The notes beneath the pieces were generated by a model. It was given only the letters and a program-made list of their open reading frames with translations. It did not search any database and was not told the DNA's origin. A stretch of 64,000 nt of DNA from an uncultured Bacteroidia bacterium (lineage in GTDB: Bacteria > Bacteroidota > Bacteroidia > Bacteroidales > UBA932): positions 1 through 64,000 of the forward strand of contig CADBPR010000019.1 in assembly GCA_902796555.1 (NCBI GenBank). The letters are read 5' to 3'. This document shows, one piece after another, positions 1 to 9,200 of this stretch. Numbering within the stretch: the first letter of the stretch is position 1; each line of letters starts with the position of its first letter. Made by a program: the position numbers and the translations under genes.

Positions 1-590
1 AGGTCGCGGAGTTCTTCAGCGGTGATATCGGTATCGGAGGCATAACCCTTCTTGTCCTTGAGCTCCTGCATCATGCGGTCGAGCTGCTGGCGGATACCCT
101 GGCCGTCGGCCGGCTCAATACCCTCAGCCTTTTCCATGACGACGTCGGAGTACATCATGATGAGACGACGGTAGGCGTCATAAACAAAACGCGGGTTGCC
201 GGTTTTCTTGATCATGCCGGGGAGGGTGGCGGAGCAGAGGCCGATATTGAGGATGGTATCCATCATACCGGGCATGGAACTGCGGGCGCCGGAGCGGCAG
301 CTTACGAGGAGCGGATCGTTCGGGTCGCCAAACTTCTTGCCCATGATTTTTTCGGTAGCGGCCATGGCTTCAGCCACTTCCTTCTTCAGCTCTTCGGTAT
401 AACCACCGCCGAGAGCGTAGTATTCCGCGCAGCATTCCGTGGTGATGGTGAAGCCTGCGGGAACAGGCATACCGAGCAGGTTCATCTCGGCCAGATTGGC
501 GCCTTTGCCTCCGAGGAGTTCGCGCATTTTGCCGTTTCCTTCAGCGGACTTGCCGCCGAAACGGTAAACTCTTTTCTTGTTTTCGAACAT
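1..590 (-). CDS. ppdK: Pyruvate, phosphate dikinase, N-terminal part (runs off the left edge)
   Basis: Interconverts pyruvate, ATP and phosphate with PEP, AMP and pyrophosphate in cytosolic central metabolism. About 196 residues are visible, starting MFENKKRVYRFGGKSAEGNG. The N-terminal ATP-grasp nucleotide-binding region is clear: GGKGANLAEM near residue 27 and the family signature SMPGMMDTILNIGL near residue 105. The ATG at 590-588 is the only plausible start, and a TAnnTTTG promoter element lies about 40 bp upstream. The C-terminal phosphohistidine and PEP-binding domains are outside the window, so completeness cannot be judged. Confidence 0.93.
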   Translation of the reverse strand, partial: MFENKKRVYRFGGKSAEGNGKMRELLGGKGANLAEMNLLGMPVPAGFTITTECCAEYYALGGGYTEELKKEVAEAMAATEKIMGKKFGDPNDPLLVSCRSGARSSMPGMMDTILNIGLCSATLPGMIKKTGNPRFVYDAYRRLIMMYSDVVMEKAEGIEPADGQGIRQQLDRMMQELKDKKGYASDTDITAEELRD

Positions 591-629
591 GTTTTGTTAT
601 AGATTAATATACTTATTTCTCAAATCGTG

Positions 630-637
630 CAAATATA
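630..637 (-). promoter_or_regulatory. Promoter -7 element of ppdK
   Basis: Read on the minus strand this is TATATTTG, an exact match to the Bacteroidota -7 consensus TAnnTTTG. It sits 40 bp before the ppdK start in an AT-rich gap. No matching -33 TTTG is present at 19-21 bp, so only the -7 half is supported. Confidence 0.55.
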
Positions 638-690
638 ATCATTTTCTACCGAAATTCCTTATATTCCGTCCAAAATGAGAGGAATGATAA

Positions 691-719
691 TAAAAAAGCT
701 GCCGGCACAGGCCGGCAGC
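691..719 (-). terminator. Rho-independent terminator of glyA
   Basis: A perfect 8-bp stem (GCTGCCGG at 698-705, CCGGCAGC at 712-719) with a six-base loop is followed on the minus strand by a T-run (the A-run at 692-697 on the plus strand). It lies 30 bp past the glyA stop and before ppdK, which has its own promoter. Confidence 0.85.
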
Positions 720-748
720 AAACGACATAGGGACGGCGAATCCCTTCC

Positions 749-2092
749 CTAATAGCGGTTCAACGGACGACCGGAGGTCATCATGTGTACCTTCCGGCGG
801 GTCTCGGCGAGCACGGCCTCATGGGCTTCCCGCTCGGCCAGCTGCGCTGCCGTAGGCTCTTTGGCCGTCAGGGCGGCCACATGGGCGGAAGCGCTGGAAA
901 GCACCGTATCAATCAGGTCCACGATGTCCTGCATGTCTTTCTCGACGAAACCGCGGGAAGTCACGGCCGGGGTACCGACGCGCAGACCGCTGGTCTGGAA
1001 GGCCGACCGGCTGTCGAACGGCACCATATTCTTGTTCACAGTGATGTCCGCCTTGACAAGTTCCTTCTCGGCCACCTTGCCGTTCAGGTCCGGGAATTTC
1101 GTACGTAAATCAATAAGCATCAGGTGATTGTCCGTTCCGCCGGAGATAATCTTATAGCCCTTGTCCAGGAAGGCCTGGCACATCACGGCCGCATTGGCGA
1201 CCACCTGTTTCTGGTATTCCTTGTATTCGGGCTGCATGGCCTCGTAGAAAGCGACGGCCTTGGCGGCGATGACATGCTCGAGCGGACCGCCCTGGATGCC
1301 CGGGAACACGCTGGAATTGAGGATGGCGCTCATCTTCTTGATTTCGCCCTTCGGAGTGGTCAGGCCCCACGGGTTGTCAAAGTCCTTCCCCATCAGGATA
1401 ATACCGCCGCGCGGGCCGCGCAGGGTCTTGTGGGTGGTAGACGTGACGATATGGGCGTATTTCACCGGATTTTTGAGGAGTCCTGCGGCAATCAGACCGG
1501 CGGTATGGGCCATGTCAATCCACAGGATGGCGCCTACCTTGTCGGCGATGGCCCGCATCCGTTCATAATCCCATTCCCGGGAATAGGCGGAAGCACCGCC
1601 GATGATGAGCTTCGGTTTGCATTCGAGGGCTTTCTGCTCCATCTGGTCATAGTCCACGCGGCCGGTCTCAGGGTCGAGCCCGTAGGCGACGGCATGGTAC
1701 AGGATACCGGAAGCGTTGACCGGCGACCCGTGGGTCAGATGACCGCCCATGGACAGGTCCAGTCCCATGAAGGTGTCGCCCGGCTTCAGGCAGGCCATTG
1801 TAACGGCCATGTTGGCCTGGGCGCCGGAATGCGGCTGCACATTGGCATATTCCGCCTCATAAATCCGGCAGAGGCGGTCAATGGCCAGCTGCTCGATTTC
1901 ATCCACGACCTCGCAACCGCCATAATAGCGCTTGCCGGGGTATCCTTCCGCGTATTTGTTGGTGCAGACGGAACCCATGGCATCCATCACCTGCTGGGAT
2001 ACATAATTCTCCGATGCAATCAGTTCCAGTCCGGCGGACTGTCTCTCCTTTTCCCTCTTGATGAGGTCGAAAACCTGTAAATCTTGTTTCAT
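749..2092 (-). CDS. glyA: Serine hydroxymethyltransferase
   Basis: PLP enzyme that converts serine and tetrahydrofolate to glycine and methylene-tetrahydrofolate, the main one-carbon source. With the start at [10 protein letters not shown] the protein is 447 residues. The PLP-lysine motif [15 protein letters not shown] (Lys222), the substrate loop [12 protein letters not shown] and [10 protein letters not shown] are all present. A frame-open extension to 2119 would need a GTG start and overlaps the promoter, so I prefer 2092. It is monocistronic: TATCTTTG upstream, strong hairpin terminator downstream. Confidence 0.96.
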   Translation of the reverse strand: MKQDLQVFDLIKREKERQSAGLELIASENYVSQQVMDAMGSVCTNKYAEGYPGKRYYGGCEVVDEIEQLAIDRLCRIYEAEYANVQPHSGAQANMAVTMACLKPGDTFMGLDLSMGGHLTHGSPVNASGILYHAVAYGLDPETGRVDYDQMEQKALECKPKLIIGGASAYSREWDYERMRAIADKVGAILWIDMAHTAGLIAAGLLKNPVKYAHIVTSTTHKTLRGPRGGIILMGKDFDNPWGLTTPKGEIKKMSAILNSSVFPGIQGGPLEHVIAAKAVAFYEAMQPEYKEYQKQVVANAAVMCQAFLDKGYKIISGGTDNHLMLIDLRTKFPDLNGKVAEKELVKADITVNKNMVPFDSRSAFQTSGLRVGTPAVTSRGFVEKDMQDIVDLIDTVLSSASAHVAALTAKEPTAAQLAEREAHEAVLAETRRKVHMMTSGRPLNRY

Positions 2093-2139
2093 ATGTCTAT
2101 TATGCGGTTTAACTGACACCGACGGTGTCCAAATTATCG

Positions 2140-2147
2140 CAAAGATA
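2140..2147 (-). promoter_or_regulatory. Promoter -7 element of glyA
   Basis: Minus-strand TATCTTTG, an exact TAnnTTTG match, about 48 bp before the glyA ATG. It is 22 bp from an identical element for the divergent methyltransferase gene. No TTTG -33 box is visible. Confidence 0.6.
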
Positions 2148-2169
2148 GCACGAAAAGTTGAATTTTTGT

Positions 2170-2177
2170 TATCTTTG
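2170..2177 (+). promoter_or_regulatory. Promoter -7 element of the SpoU methyltransferase gene
   Basis: TATCTTTG matches TAnnTTTG exactly, 18 bp before the ATG at 2196. That predicts a very short 5' leader of about ten bases. Confidence 0.6.
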
Positions 2178-2195
2178 CCCAGGATTTATTTCATA

Positions 2196-2723
2196 ATGAA
2201 AGACCGGAAACTGTTAAACATCGAATTGGGACGCATCAGCGCCGACCAGTACAAGGAGAAAGCCGACAGCGGAATCGTCCTGGTACTGGACAACATCCGC
2301 AGCGCCCACAATATCGGGTCAGCCTTCCGCAGCGCCGACGCCTTTGGGGTAGACAGGATTTACCTGTGCGGCATCTGCGCCACGCCGCCGTCCGCCGAAA
2401 TCCACAAATCGGCACTGGGGGCCGAAGACAGCGTCCCCTGGGAGCATGGCGAAGATACCCTGCAGGTCGTCAGGCAACTGCAGGCGGCGGGTTATACGGT
2501 CGTGTCGGTTGAACAGACGGTCCATTCCGTCAAACTGGACCGCTTCACCCCGCAGACAGACGGGCGTTACGCCCTGGTCTTCGGCAATGAAGTGGACGGG
2601 GTGCAGCAGGCGGTCGTGGACGCCTCGGACTTTTCACTGGAAATTCCCCAACGCGGCACCAAACACTCCCTCAACGTATCCGTTTCGGTCGGCGTCGTGC
2701 TCTGGCACCTGACGGGCCGGTAG
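2196..2723 (+). CDS. SpoU/TrmH-family RNA 2'-O-methyltransferase
   Basis: SAM-dependent SPOUT-fold methyltransferase acting on rRNA or tRNA ribose; the exact target cannot be read from sequence. The 175-residue protein carries the three SpoU motifs in order: NIGSAFRSADAFG (motif 1), FGNEVDGV (motif 2) and LEIPQRGTKHSLNVSVSVGV (motif 3, trefoil knot). It lacks the N-terminal substrate-binding domain of RlmB, so it resembles minimal TrmH/TrmL-like members. The frame stays open upstream to 2058, but the promoter at 2170-2177 and the conserved start MKDRKLLNIELG favour 2196. Its end is 12 bp from the convergent Bat operon. Confidence 0.9.
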   Translation: MKDRKLLNIELGRISADQYKEKADSGIVLVLDNIRSAHNIGSAFRSADAFGVDRIYLCGICATPPSAEIHKSALGAEDSVPWEHGEDTLQVVRQLQAAGYTVVSVEQTVHSVKLDRFTPQTDGRYALVFGNEVDGVQQAVVDASDFSLEIPQRGTKHSLNVSVSVGVVLWHLTGR

Positions 2724-2735
2724 GGATAACCGCTT

Positions 2736-5354
2736 CTAAATCACTTCGATATCGGCCGAACGAATCCAGCCCTGACGTCCGTCGGCGAGGGCGATGTTCT
2801 TCCAGTCACCGACATCATCCAGCAACTTGACCTTGGTGCCTTCGTGCAGGACGAACAGGTCCGTGCCGCTGGAAGGTCCGCTCTTGACCGGTGCGACGGG
2901 ACGCATCACGATGGCGCTGTCGCTGCGGTTGCCCTCCCGATACTGCCAAAGGGAGAAACTGACGGCGCCCGCGCACAGCAGCAACAGGACGATGCCCGTG
3001 TAGAAACCCGTTCTGCGCACACCCGGTCGCGCCCCCAGCAGGAACAGCAGCAGCATCCCCAGAAAAGCGGCGAACAGGACCAGTCCCAGCACCGCCCAGG
3101 TGTTGGAGGACAGGCTGTAGCAGAATTTGCGCAACCAGGCCTTGAAGATAAACTCCGGGACAGCCTCGATGCGGTCTTGCGTCAGATTCGCGGCGAACGC
3201 CAGGTTGAAGCGGGCATCCGCATGGGAGGGGTCCAGTTTCAGGGTCCGTTCCCAGGCCAGGATGGCACGCGGGATATCCCCGTTCTTGAAATAGGCGTTG
3301 CCCAGGTTGTACTGAAGATCCGGGGATACGTATCCGGCAGCCAGCAGGGACTCCCAGGCCTCGGCGGCCTCCGCCCAGCGGCCGTTCTCATAAGCCGTCA
3401 CTCCCTCCTGCCATTGTCCGGCAGGTTCAACGGCCTGCGCAGGGTCGGAAGCAGCCTGCGAGAAAGCCGGGAAGACCAGCAGCAGAAGCAGCGACAAAGC
3501 CGCTCCCGCGCCATTTTTATGATGACTCTTCATACGCGCGTCAATCGATGAAATCACCTGAACCGCCTCGTCGTAATGGCCTTCCATTGCGCCTTCGCCG
3601 CCTTCCGGGGAATAGCGGGCGAATTCACAGGCGTCCAGCAGGGCATTGAACCGCTCACCCAAGGAAGCGTCCACGCCGGCATCCGTCAGGCGCCGGGCGA
3701 TGCTCTCCTTGTTCAGGTCCTCCGCCCCGATATTCAGTTTATCGGAGATAAAGCCGAGCAAAGCCCGGTGCAATTCCTCATAGAAGGCCGTGTATAGCCC
3801 TTTCTGCTGGAAGTCGCGGGCCTGCCGCAGACGGCCCAGGGCCATCTTTGTCGCCTTGCGGTTCTTGGTCCCGACCACATCGGCCCGACGGGCTGCCGCA
3901 CCGCGGCTCAGCAACCAGACCAGCAGGGCGGCCAGTGCCAGGACCAGTGCCGTCACCCAGTACCAGGTCCGGCCGATAAAGCCGCTGTGGCCGGCGGCAA
4001 AGGAGGGCTTTTTCACCGAGATATAGCGGATGTCCTCGCCGAGGTTGCGCACCCCCTTGCGGTCTACGCCGGGCAGGGTGCTGACGGTCGGCTGGGATTC
4101 CTGGACGGCGCCTTTTTCCACATGCAAGGCAATCGGCTGGGTATGGAGCGTCACATATTTGCCGGCACCGACATCGTAATAGGAATACGCGACGGGTTCA
4201 ATCGTGAAATCACCGTGACTCCGCGGGATGAACGGATACTCGAAGGTCTTGCTGCCCGCGGTGCTGCCCTTGTCGGCCTTCACCGTGGTCTTGGTATCAT
4301 AGACGTCCATATCCGGCGGGAAATTGACCTTCGGGGCCTCCAGCAGGGATACGTTGCCCTTGCCGCTGACTGCTACGACCAGCGACGCGGCATCGTGGGT
4401 TTTGAGACTGTCCCGGCTGACCCGGGCCGAGATGTTGAAGGTGCCGACACCGCCGCCGAAAGAAGCCGGCGCACCGGCCGGAAGCGGTTTGACCTGCACC
4501 GTCACGGCAGGGGTGGTCACCCGTTTGCGCACGGTGGTATAGCCGCTGTCAAAGAAATCGTCGAAAATGCTGCCGGTCCGCTGCTGGGTCCGGACGCTCA
4601 CCAGCGTCACCAGTTCGGCCGGGTCGATACGCAGGTCTCCCGCCTGCTGGGGGATGATGATATAGCTGCGGATCAGGGCTGCGTCATAGATGCGTCCGCC
4701 CACCGATTCGCGCTGGAACTGGATTTGGGCCGGGGCGTTTTCCTGGCTCCAGAACCCGTTGAAAGAAGGCAGTTTGGCGTCTTCAAAGCCGGAGATATTG
4801 ACGCTGCTGTAAATTTTCAGGGTGGCGTAAATGGGTTCACCGATGACCGCCGTCGTCTTGCTCAGGTTGAAACGCAGGAAAAGGTCGTCCGAACCGACTT
4901 CCGCCGTGCCGGACCGGCGGGCCTGGCTGCCCTGTGAAGTGCCGGATGCCGCTCCCCCGCTCTGTGCGCCGGAGGAAAGAACCTGGATGGAAGCGCTACG
5001 CGAAGTGACGGTCTTGCCCTTGATCTGCGCCGTCGCGGCCGGCAGGGTGAACGTACCTGTCTTGAGCGGCGCCAGCACATAGGTGAACGTATATTGAACC
5101 GACTTGGTACGTTTGCCGTTCACGATGCTGATACTGGTAGACGAACCCTTCTGCGGCCCCCAGACCAGCTGGAAATCGGAAGACGGGGTCCAGTCAAAGG
5201 AAGAAGGCTTGTCTTCGCCCTCGACGATGAAGGTCAGGTTGAACTGTTCGTCCGAACCGACCATATTGGGCGCCTCCACGCGAATTTCGGTCTGCGCGAA
5301 GGACGCTATCACGGATAATACTGCAAATAGCAGCGTCAAGGCTGTCTTTTTCAT
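2736..5354 (-). CDS. batD: BatD-BatE fusion protein of the aerotolerance operon
   Basis: One uninterrupted 872-residue frame contains two proteins that are normally separate. Residues 1-607 are BatD: signal peptide (1-20), beta-rich oxygen-tolerance domain, a transmembrane helix at 463-484 and a cytosolic tail. Residues 608-872 are BatE: its own Met, a signal-like hydrophobic stretch (ending FPAFSQA), TPR repeats (about 648-735), two membrane helices and a C-terminal SH3-like domain (WKNIALADGRQGWI). The internal ATG is at 3533-3531. No stop separates them, although a TGA exists just upstream in the +1 frame. BatD/BatE are thought to act at the inner membrane with the BatA/BatB VWA proteins. 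The fused polypeptide would need an unusual topology, so either internal initiation or a recent stop loss is possible. Confidence 0.85.
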   Translation of the reverse strand: MKKTALTLLFAVLSVIASFAQTEIRVEAPNMVGSDEQFNLTFIVEGEDKPSSFDWTPSSDFQLVWGPQKGSSTSISIVNGKRTKSVQYTFTYVLAPLKTGTFTLPAATAQIKGKTVTSRSASIQVLSSGAQSGGAASGTSQGSQARRSGTAEVGSDDLFLRFNLSKTTAVIGEPIYATLKIYSSVNISGFEDAKLPSFNGFWSQENAPAQIQFQRESVGGRIYDAALIRSYIIIPQQAGDLRIDPAELVTLVSVRTQQRTGSIFDDFFDSGYTTVRKRVTTPAVTVQVKPLPAGAPASFGGGVGTFNISARVSRDSLKTHDAASLVVAVSGKGNVSLLEAPKVNFPPDMDVYDTKTTVKADKGSTAGSKTFEYPFIPRSHGDFTIEPVAYSYYDVGAGKYVTLHTQPIALHVEKGAVQESQPTVSTLPGVDRKGVRNLGEDIRYISVKKPSFAAGHSGFIGRTWYWVTALVLALAALLVWLLSRGAAARRADVVGTKNRKATKMALGRLRQARDFQQKGLYTAFYEELHRALLGFISDKLNIGAEDLNKESIARRLTDAGVDASLGERFNALLDACEFARYSPEGGEGAMEGHYDEAVQVISSIDARMKSHHKNGAGAALSLLLLLVFPAFSQAASDPAQAVEPAGQWQEGVTAYENGRWAEAAEAWESLLAAGYVSPDLQYNLGNAYFKNGDIPRAILAWERTLKLDPSHADARFNLAFAANLTQDRIEAVPEFIFKAWLRKFCYSLSSNTWAVLGLVLFAAFLGMLLLFLLGARPGVRRTGFYTGIVLLLLCAGAVSFSLWQYREGNRSDSAIVMRPVAPVKSGPSSGTDLFVLHEGTKVKLLDDVGDWKNIALADGRQGWIRSADIEVI

Positions 5355-5358
5355 GTGT

Positions 5359-6108
5359 CTACCAATTCTTTTCCTTCTGGGCCGCCTGCAAGGCTTCGGC
5401 CTTTTCTTTCTTCACCTTGTCCTGGGTCTCTTTCTCCTTGGCCTGGATGGCTTTCAGCATCTGCTGGGCCTGCTGGGGAGAAATCTTGGCCTCCTGCGGC
5501 TGGGGCTGCTGGCCGTCCTGACCGGGGTCCTGGCTCGGATTCTGGCCGGAATCCTGACTGGGGTCCTGGCTCGGGTTCTGGCTGGGATCCTGGCTGGGAT
5601 CCTGGCTGGGCTGGTTCTGCTGGTCCTGATTCTGATCCTGATTCTGGTTCTGGTCCTGATTCTGCTGGTCCTGGTTTTGGTCCTGGTTCTGTTGCTCTTC
5701 CAGTTTCTTCTTGGCGTAAATGTAATTCTCTTTGGCATCCAGGTCGTCCGGATGCAGCAGCAGGGACTTCTTGAAGGCATCTACCGCCCCTTTCCAGTCC
5801 TGACGGGCCAATGCAATATCGCCCAGGTTGTACCAGCTGTCGGACCGGGGGGCCAGCGAGGTGGCCGTCGTCATATACTTGGCCGCTTCTTCGTAATTCT
5901 GCTGACGGTAGAGATTGTTGCCCAGGTTGTAGTTGGCCGCGAGCGACGTGGAATCCTTCAGCAGGGCCTTGCGGTAACTGACGTCCGCCTGACGGTACTC
6001 GCCTTTGCGGAATTGGCGGTTGCCCTGGCGCAACTCCCGGCGGTCCGGCTGCGCAACGGCTGTCAATGCGAGCAGAAGCCCGGCCAATATCAGGATATAT
6101 CGTTTCAT
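5359..6108 (-). CDS. batC: BatC, TPR protein with Gln/Asp/Pro-rich tail
   Basis: Secreted or membrane-associated TPR protein of the Bat aerotolerance operon. The 249-residue protein has a signal peptide (MKRYILILAGLLLALTAVAQ), TPR repeats over about residues 22-120 (for example NYNLGNNLYRQQNYEEAAKY), then a low-complexity region at about 125-205 made of NQDQNQDQ and PSQDPSQD repeats, and a charged coiled-coil end. The start overlaps the end of batB by four bases, and batD begins 5 bp downstream, so translation is likely coupled. The repeat tract is prone to length change. Confidence 0.88.
   Translation of the reverse strand: MKRYILILAGLLLALTAVAQPDRRELRQGNRQFRKGEYRQADVSYRKALLKDSTSLAANYNLGNNLYRQQNYEEAAKYMTTATSLAPRSDSWYNLGDIALARQDWKGAVDAFKKSLLLHPDDLDAKENYIYAKKKLEEQQNQDQNQDQQNQDQNQNQDQNQDQQNQPSQDPSQDPSQNPSQDPSQDSGQNPSQDPGQDGQQPQPQEAKISPQQAQQMLKAIQAKEKETQDKVKKEKAEALQAAQKEKNW
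5524..5700 (-). repeat. Low-complexity repeat tract inside batC
   Basis: The coding strand repeats CAG/AAC/GAC-type codons giving two sub-blocks, (NQDQ)n followed by (SQDP)n. Near-identical units such as GGATCCTGGCT recur on the plus strand at 5587-5611. The period is short and imperfect and has no CRISPR-like spacers. Confidence 0.8.
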
Positions 6109-7118
6109 ATCTTATTGTCAAATAAATGTTTACGGGAACGTCTCCGACCCACCAGCATCTCGATGACCAGCAGGGCCAGCGCGATGCCGAAATAATACAT
6201 GAACTGCTCCTCGTACTCCTCGAACACCTGGGAGGAGAATTCCTCGTCCTCCATCCGGCGGATATCTTCGATGATGGGATTCAGGCCGAATTCGTCGTTG
6301 CCGGCATGGACATAGGCGCCCCCGCCCGTCCGGGCGATTTCCCGGAGGGTATCCTCGTCAAGGCGCGTGACGACGATTTCGCCGTTGCGGTCCTTGAGCA
6401 GGTCGCCGTTCATCGGAATCGGCTGGCCCTGGGCGGACCCCACGCCGATGGTATAGACGACGATTCCCATCTCCGCGGCGTCCTTGGCTGCGGCTATCGG
6501 GTCGTCTTCGTGGTTTTCACCGTCCGTGATGACGATGATGGCCCGGCTCTTCTCGCTCTGGGCGCTGAAACTCCGCACCGCCGTATGAATTGCATCGCCG
6601 ATGGCTGTTCCCTGGACCGGAACCGATTCGGTGGAGATGCTGCTCAGAAACATTTTCGCCGAGACATAGTCCGTCGTAATCGGCAGCTGGACAAAGGCGC
6701 GGCCGGCGAAGACCACCAGGCCGATACGGTCATCCTTCAGCTTGTCCACCAGCCGGGAAATGGACAATTTGGCCCGCTCCAGCCGGTTCGGCGAATAATC
6801 CTGGGCCAGCATCGAATTGGACACGTCCAGGACAATCATCACCTCGGCCCCCTTGGTCTTGCGCTCCTGAAGTTTGGCGCCAATCAACGGACGAGCCAGG
6901 CCGACAATAAAGAAAAAGAAGGCCAGGCAGAACAGCACCATGCGGACCCATCCTTTGGCAACCGACCGGGACGGCATCATCTGTTTGACCAGTTCCTCAT
7001 CGCCCAAACGGCGAATCCGCCGGTTCCGGGACGACTGCACCAGGGCATAGCCCACCAGCAGCAACGGAATCAACAGCAGGAACCAGAAATACTCCGGATG
7101 TGCGAAATAATACGTCAT
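6105..7118 (-). CDS. batB: BatB, VWA-domain membrane protein
   Basis: Inner-membrane protein with a von Willebrand factor A domain. The 337-residue protein has membrane helices at about 10-28 and 57-76, then a VWA domain with an intact MIDAS metal site DVSNS (98-102) and a C-terminal helix (FMYYFGIALALLVIEML). The chosen start MTYYFAHPEYFWF overlaps the batA stop as ATGA, the usual coupled arrangement; the upstream frame extension to 7166 lies inside batA. It forms with BatA a pair of membrane VWA proteins that MoxR-type ATPases usually act with. Confidence 0.93.
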   Translation of the reverse strand: MTYYFAHPEYFWFLLLIPLLLVGYALVQSSRNRRIRRLGDEELVKQMMPSRSVAKGWVRMVLFCLAFFFFIVGLARPLIGAKLQERKTKGAEVMIVLDVSNSMLAQDYSPNRLERAKLSISRLVDKLKDDRIGLVVFAGRAFVQLPITTDYVSAKMFLSSISTESVPVQGTAIGDAIHTAVRSFSAQSEKSRAIIVITDGENHEDDPIAAAKDAAEMGIVVYTIGVGSAQGQPIPMNGDLLKDRNGEIVVTRLDEDTLREIARTGGGAYVHAGNDEFGLNPIIEDIRRMEDEEFSSQVFEEYEEQFMYYFGIALALLVIEMLVGRRRSRKHLFDNKI

Positions 7119-8098
7119 AGCAGCCTCCTCAACATCAGTTTCAACAACAATTCCAGCAGCAGACAAATCAGCGCCGCCAGGCCGTATCCGCCGTACAGTT
7201 CCTTATAAACGGGGAAACTGTCCACCGTCGTACGGGTCTTTTCCATCTGGTTGATTTCCGCGTAGATTTCAGCCAGTTTGGTATTGTCCTTGGCCCGGAA
7301 ATAACGGCCGCCCGTGGACGTGGCGATGTCCTTGAGCAGGGCCTCGTCGATTTCCACCTTGACCTCCTGATACTTGACGCCGAAGGGGGTCATCACCGGA
7401 TAGGGAGCCGTACCGTCCTTGCCGACACCGATTGTATAAACTCGTGTGCCATAGGTCTTTGCGATTTCAGCCGCCGTCTGGGGCGTAATCTCGCCGCTGT
7501 TGTTCACACCGTCGGTCAGCAGGATGACCACCCGGCTTTTCGCGTCGGAATCCTTCATGCGGGCCACAGCGGTAGCCAGGCCGTTTCCGATGGCGGTACC
7601 ATCGTCAATCAGCCCGGTTTCGATTTCTTTCATCAGGTTGATCAGGGTGGCCCGGTCCGTGGTCAGGGGGCACTGGGTATAGCTCTCGCCGGCAAAAACC
7701 ACGATACCAATCCGGTCCGAGGGCCGCTGGGCGATGAATTCGATGGCGATGTCCTTGGCGGCGCTGATACGGTCGGGAGTAAAATCCCGGGCCAGCATAC
7801 TGCTGGAGACGTCCATCGCCAGGACGATATCAATGCCCTCCGTGTCCACCTTCTGCATTTCTGTGGACGAGCGCGGACGGGCGATTGCAATCACAATCAA
7901 CGTGATGGCCGCTATCCGCAAAATGAAAGGAAGATGACGCAGAATACCCTTGAGGGATGTTCCGGCCGCTTTCCACGGGGTCACGGAAGGAACCCGCAGA
8001 TGCGGATCACGGTGCTTCAGTTCCAGATACAGATAGTGCAGTACCAGCAGTACCGGTACGGCCAACAGGGCCAACCATCTTGGATATTCAAAAAACAT
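7115..8098 (-). CDS. batA: BatA, VWA-domain membrane protein
   Basis: The 327-residue paralogue of BatB: N-terminal helices at about 8-25 and 55-73, a VWA domain with MIDAS motif DVSSS (96-100), conserved TD(R)A and a C-terminal membrane helix (GLAALICLLLELLLKL). The start MFFEYPRWLALLA matches the family and lies 4 bp after the preceding gene. Longer N-terminal extension (to 8209) is arginine/proline-rich and overlaps that gene, so I reject it. Known role of the family: stress and oxygen tolerance in Bacteroides and Leptospira; the molecular mechanism is unsettled. Confidence 0.93.
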   Translation of the reverse strand: MFFEYPRWLALLAVPVLLVLHYLYLELKHRDPHLRVPSVTPWKAAGTSLKGILRHLPFILRIAAITLIVIAIARPRSSTEMQKVDTEGIDIVLAMDVSSSMLARDFTPDRISAAKDIAIEFIAQRPSDRIGIVVFAGESYTQCPLTTDRATLINLMKEIETGLIDDGTAIGNGLATAVARMKDSDAKSRVVILLTDGVNNSGEITPQTAAEIAKTYGTRVYTIGVGKDGTAPYPVMTPFGVKYQEVKVEIDEALLKDIATSTGGRYFRAKDNTKLAEIYAEINQMEKTRTTVDSFPVYKELYGGYGLAALICLLLELLLKLMLRRLL

Positions 8099-8102
8099 AG
8101 CG

Positions 8103-9200
8103 CTACATTTTCGGCATATACGCGCTGTGGTCGTCGTCGGATTCCGGCGACGGGACGGCGGGTTGTTCCGCCGGCTCCGGAGCTGCGCCTTCGCCGGCCT
8201 CTTCGTCAATTTCCCGCTGGTAGGTCTCGGTCACGAAACGCACGGCGGAAGGTATCACTTTCGCATTTTCTTCGTCCGACACGGTCAGCTTCGCAAACTT
8301 CACGAAATCAGAACGTTCGAACAATCCTTTCATATCCGTATAGAGATATTTCGGAACATCGGTTCCGCGCAGGGCTTTGAGGATGTCGGCCGTTGTCATT
8401 TCCATGGCGCCGAAGTCGTATCGCCGGGCCATGTATTCGCGCAGGGCGTCGGTCACGCCGGAATAGAACTGCTTCTGCTTGTCGGGCGCCCAGAGCTTGC
8501 TGCCCCTGAGCTTGTCCAGTTTGCGCAGGGCGACGATGTGGGCCGGCTCCAGCTTTTCCAGACGCTGTTCCTCGCTGCGTTTGCGCAGCGACAGGATAAT
8601 CCAGACCAGGATGACCACCAGCGCAATCCCCCAGATACCGCCCGCATAGGGCAGCAGTTCCCGCACCGTCACCGGATAGCGGATCTGGGGCTTGATGTCA
8701 TGGGGCTGGAAGGTCTCGATATCCACCGGCAGGGTCCGTACGTCCAAGGTCTGTCCGGCAAAAAGCAGGGTGTCGGTCTGTCCATCCGGAAGAACCCGCG
8801 CCAGGGAAAGGGCCGGCAGGTCGAAACGGCCTTCTTCGAATCCGGCGATGCAGGTTTTCACTTCGATGTCCACCACCGGGTGGTTTTTGCCATAGCGCCG
8901 GTGTGCCACCGTATCAATCATCCACGGAGAAAGGACATCGACGCTGTCCCGCAGTCCTTTGGAGATGTCGGGCAGCACAAAGCGGGTGCCTTCCGTCACG
9001 TCTTCCAGCAGAACGCCGTAGAAGAGCTGGTCTCCGACCAGGACACTGTCCCGCTGGGTGAGCGGACGCAGGAACGCGGCGGGCATTTCGATGACCCCGC
9101 CCGGCTGCGGTGCGGCGGAAGGATGGACATCCGCGGTCTCCCCTCCCCGGGAACAAGCCGCCAGGGCAAACAATAATCCTATGATAGTCAGTCGTTTCAT
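8103..9200 (-). CDS. Bat-operon lipoprotein with one membrane helix, function unknown
   Basis: A 365-residue protein of a type commonly found between the DUF58 and BatA genes. It starts with a signal peptide and a possible lipobox (LFALAAC, Cys16), has a beta-rich extracytoplasmic half, a transmembrane helix near residue 190-210 (GIWGIALVVILVWIILSL) and a charged cytosolic part containing FYSGVTDALREYMARRYDFG, a region resembling DUF4381-like Bat proteins. The tail is Glu/Pro/Ser-rich. It overlaps the DUF58 gene stop by four bases (ATGA). No enzymatic motif is visible. Confidence 0.75.
   Translation of the reverse strand: MKRLTIIGLLFALAACSRGGETADVHPSAAPQPGGVIEMPAAFLRPLTQRDSVLVGDQLFYGVLLEDVTEGTRFVLPDISKGLRDSVDVLSPWMIDTVAHRRYGKNHPVVDIEVKTCIAGFEEGRFDLPALSLARVLPDGQTDTLLFAGQTLDVRTLPVDIETFQPHDIKPQIRYPVTVRELLPYAGGIWGIALVVILVWIILSLRKRSEEQRLEKLEPAHIVALRKLDKLRGSKLWAPDKQKQFYSGVTDALREYMARRYDFGAMEMTTADILKALRGTDVPKYLYTDMKGLFERSDFVKFAKLTVSDEENAKVIPSAVRFVTETYQREIDEEAGEGAAPEPAEQPAVPSPESDDDHSAYMPKM

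Noticed and set aside
5524..5700. CRISPR-like periodic sequence
   Set aside because: The repeats are short, coding and have no unique spacers of uniform length.
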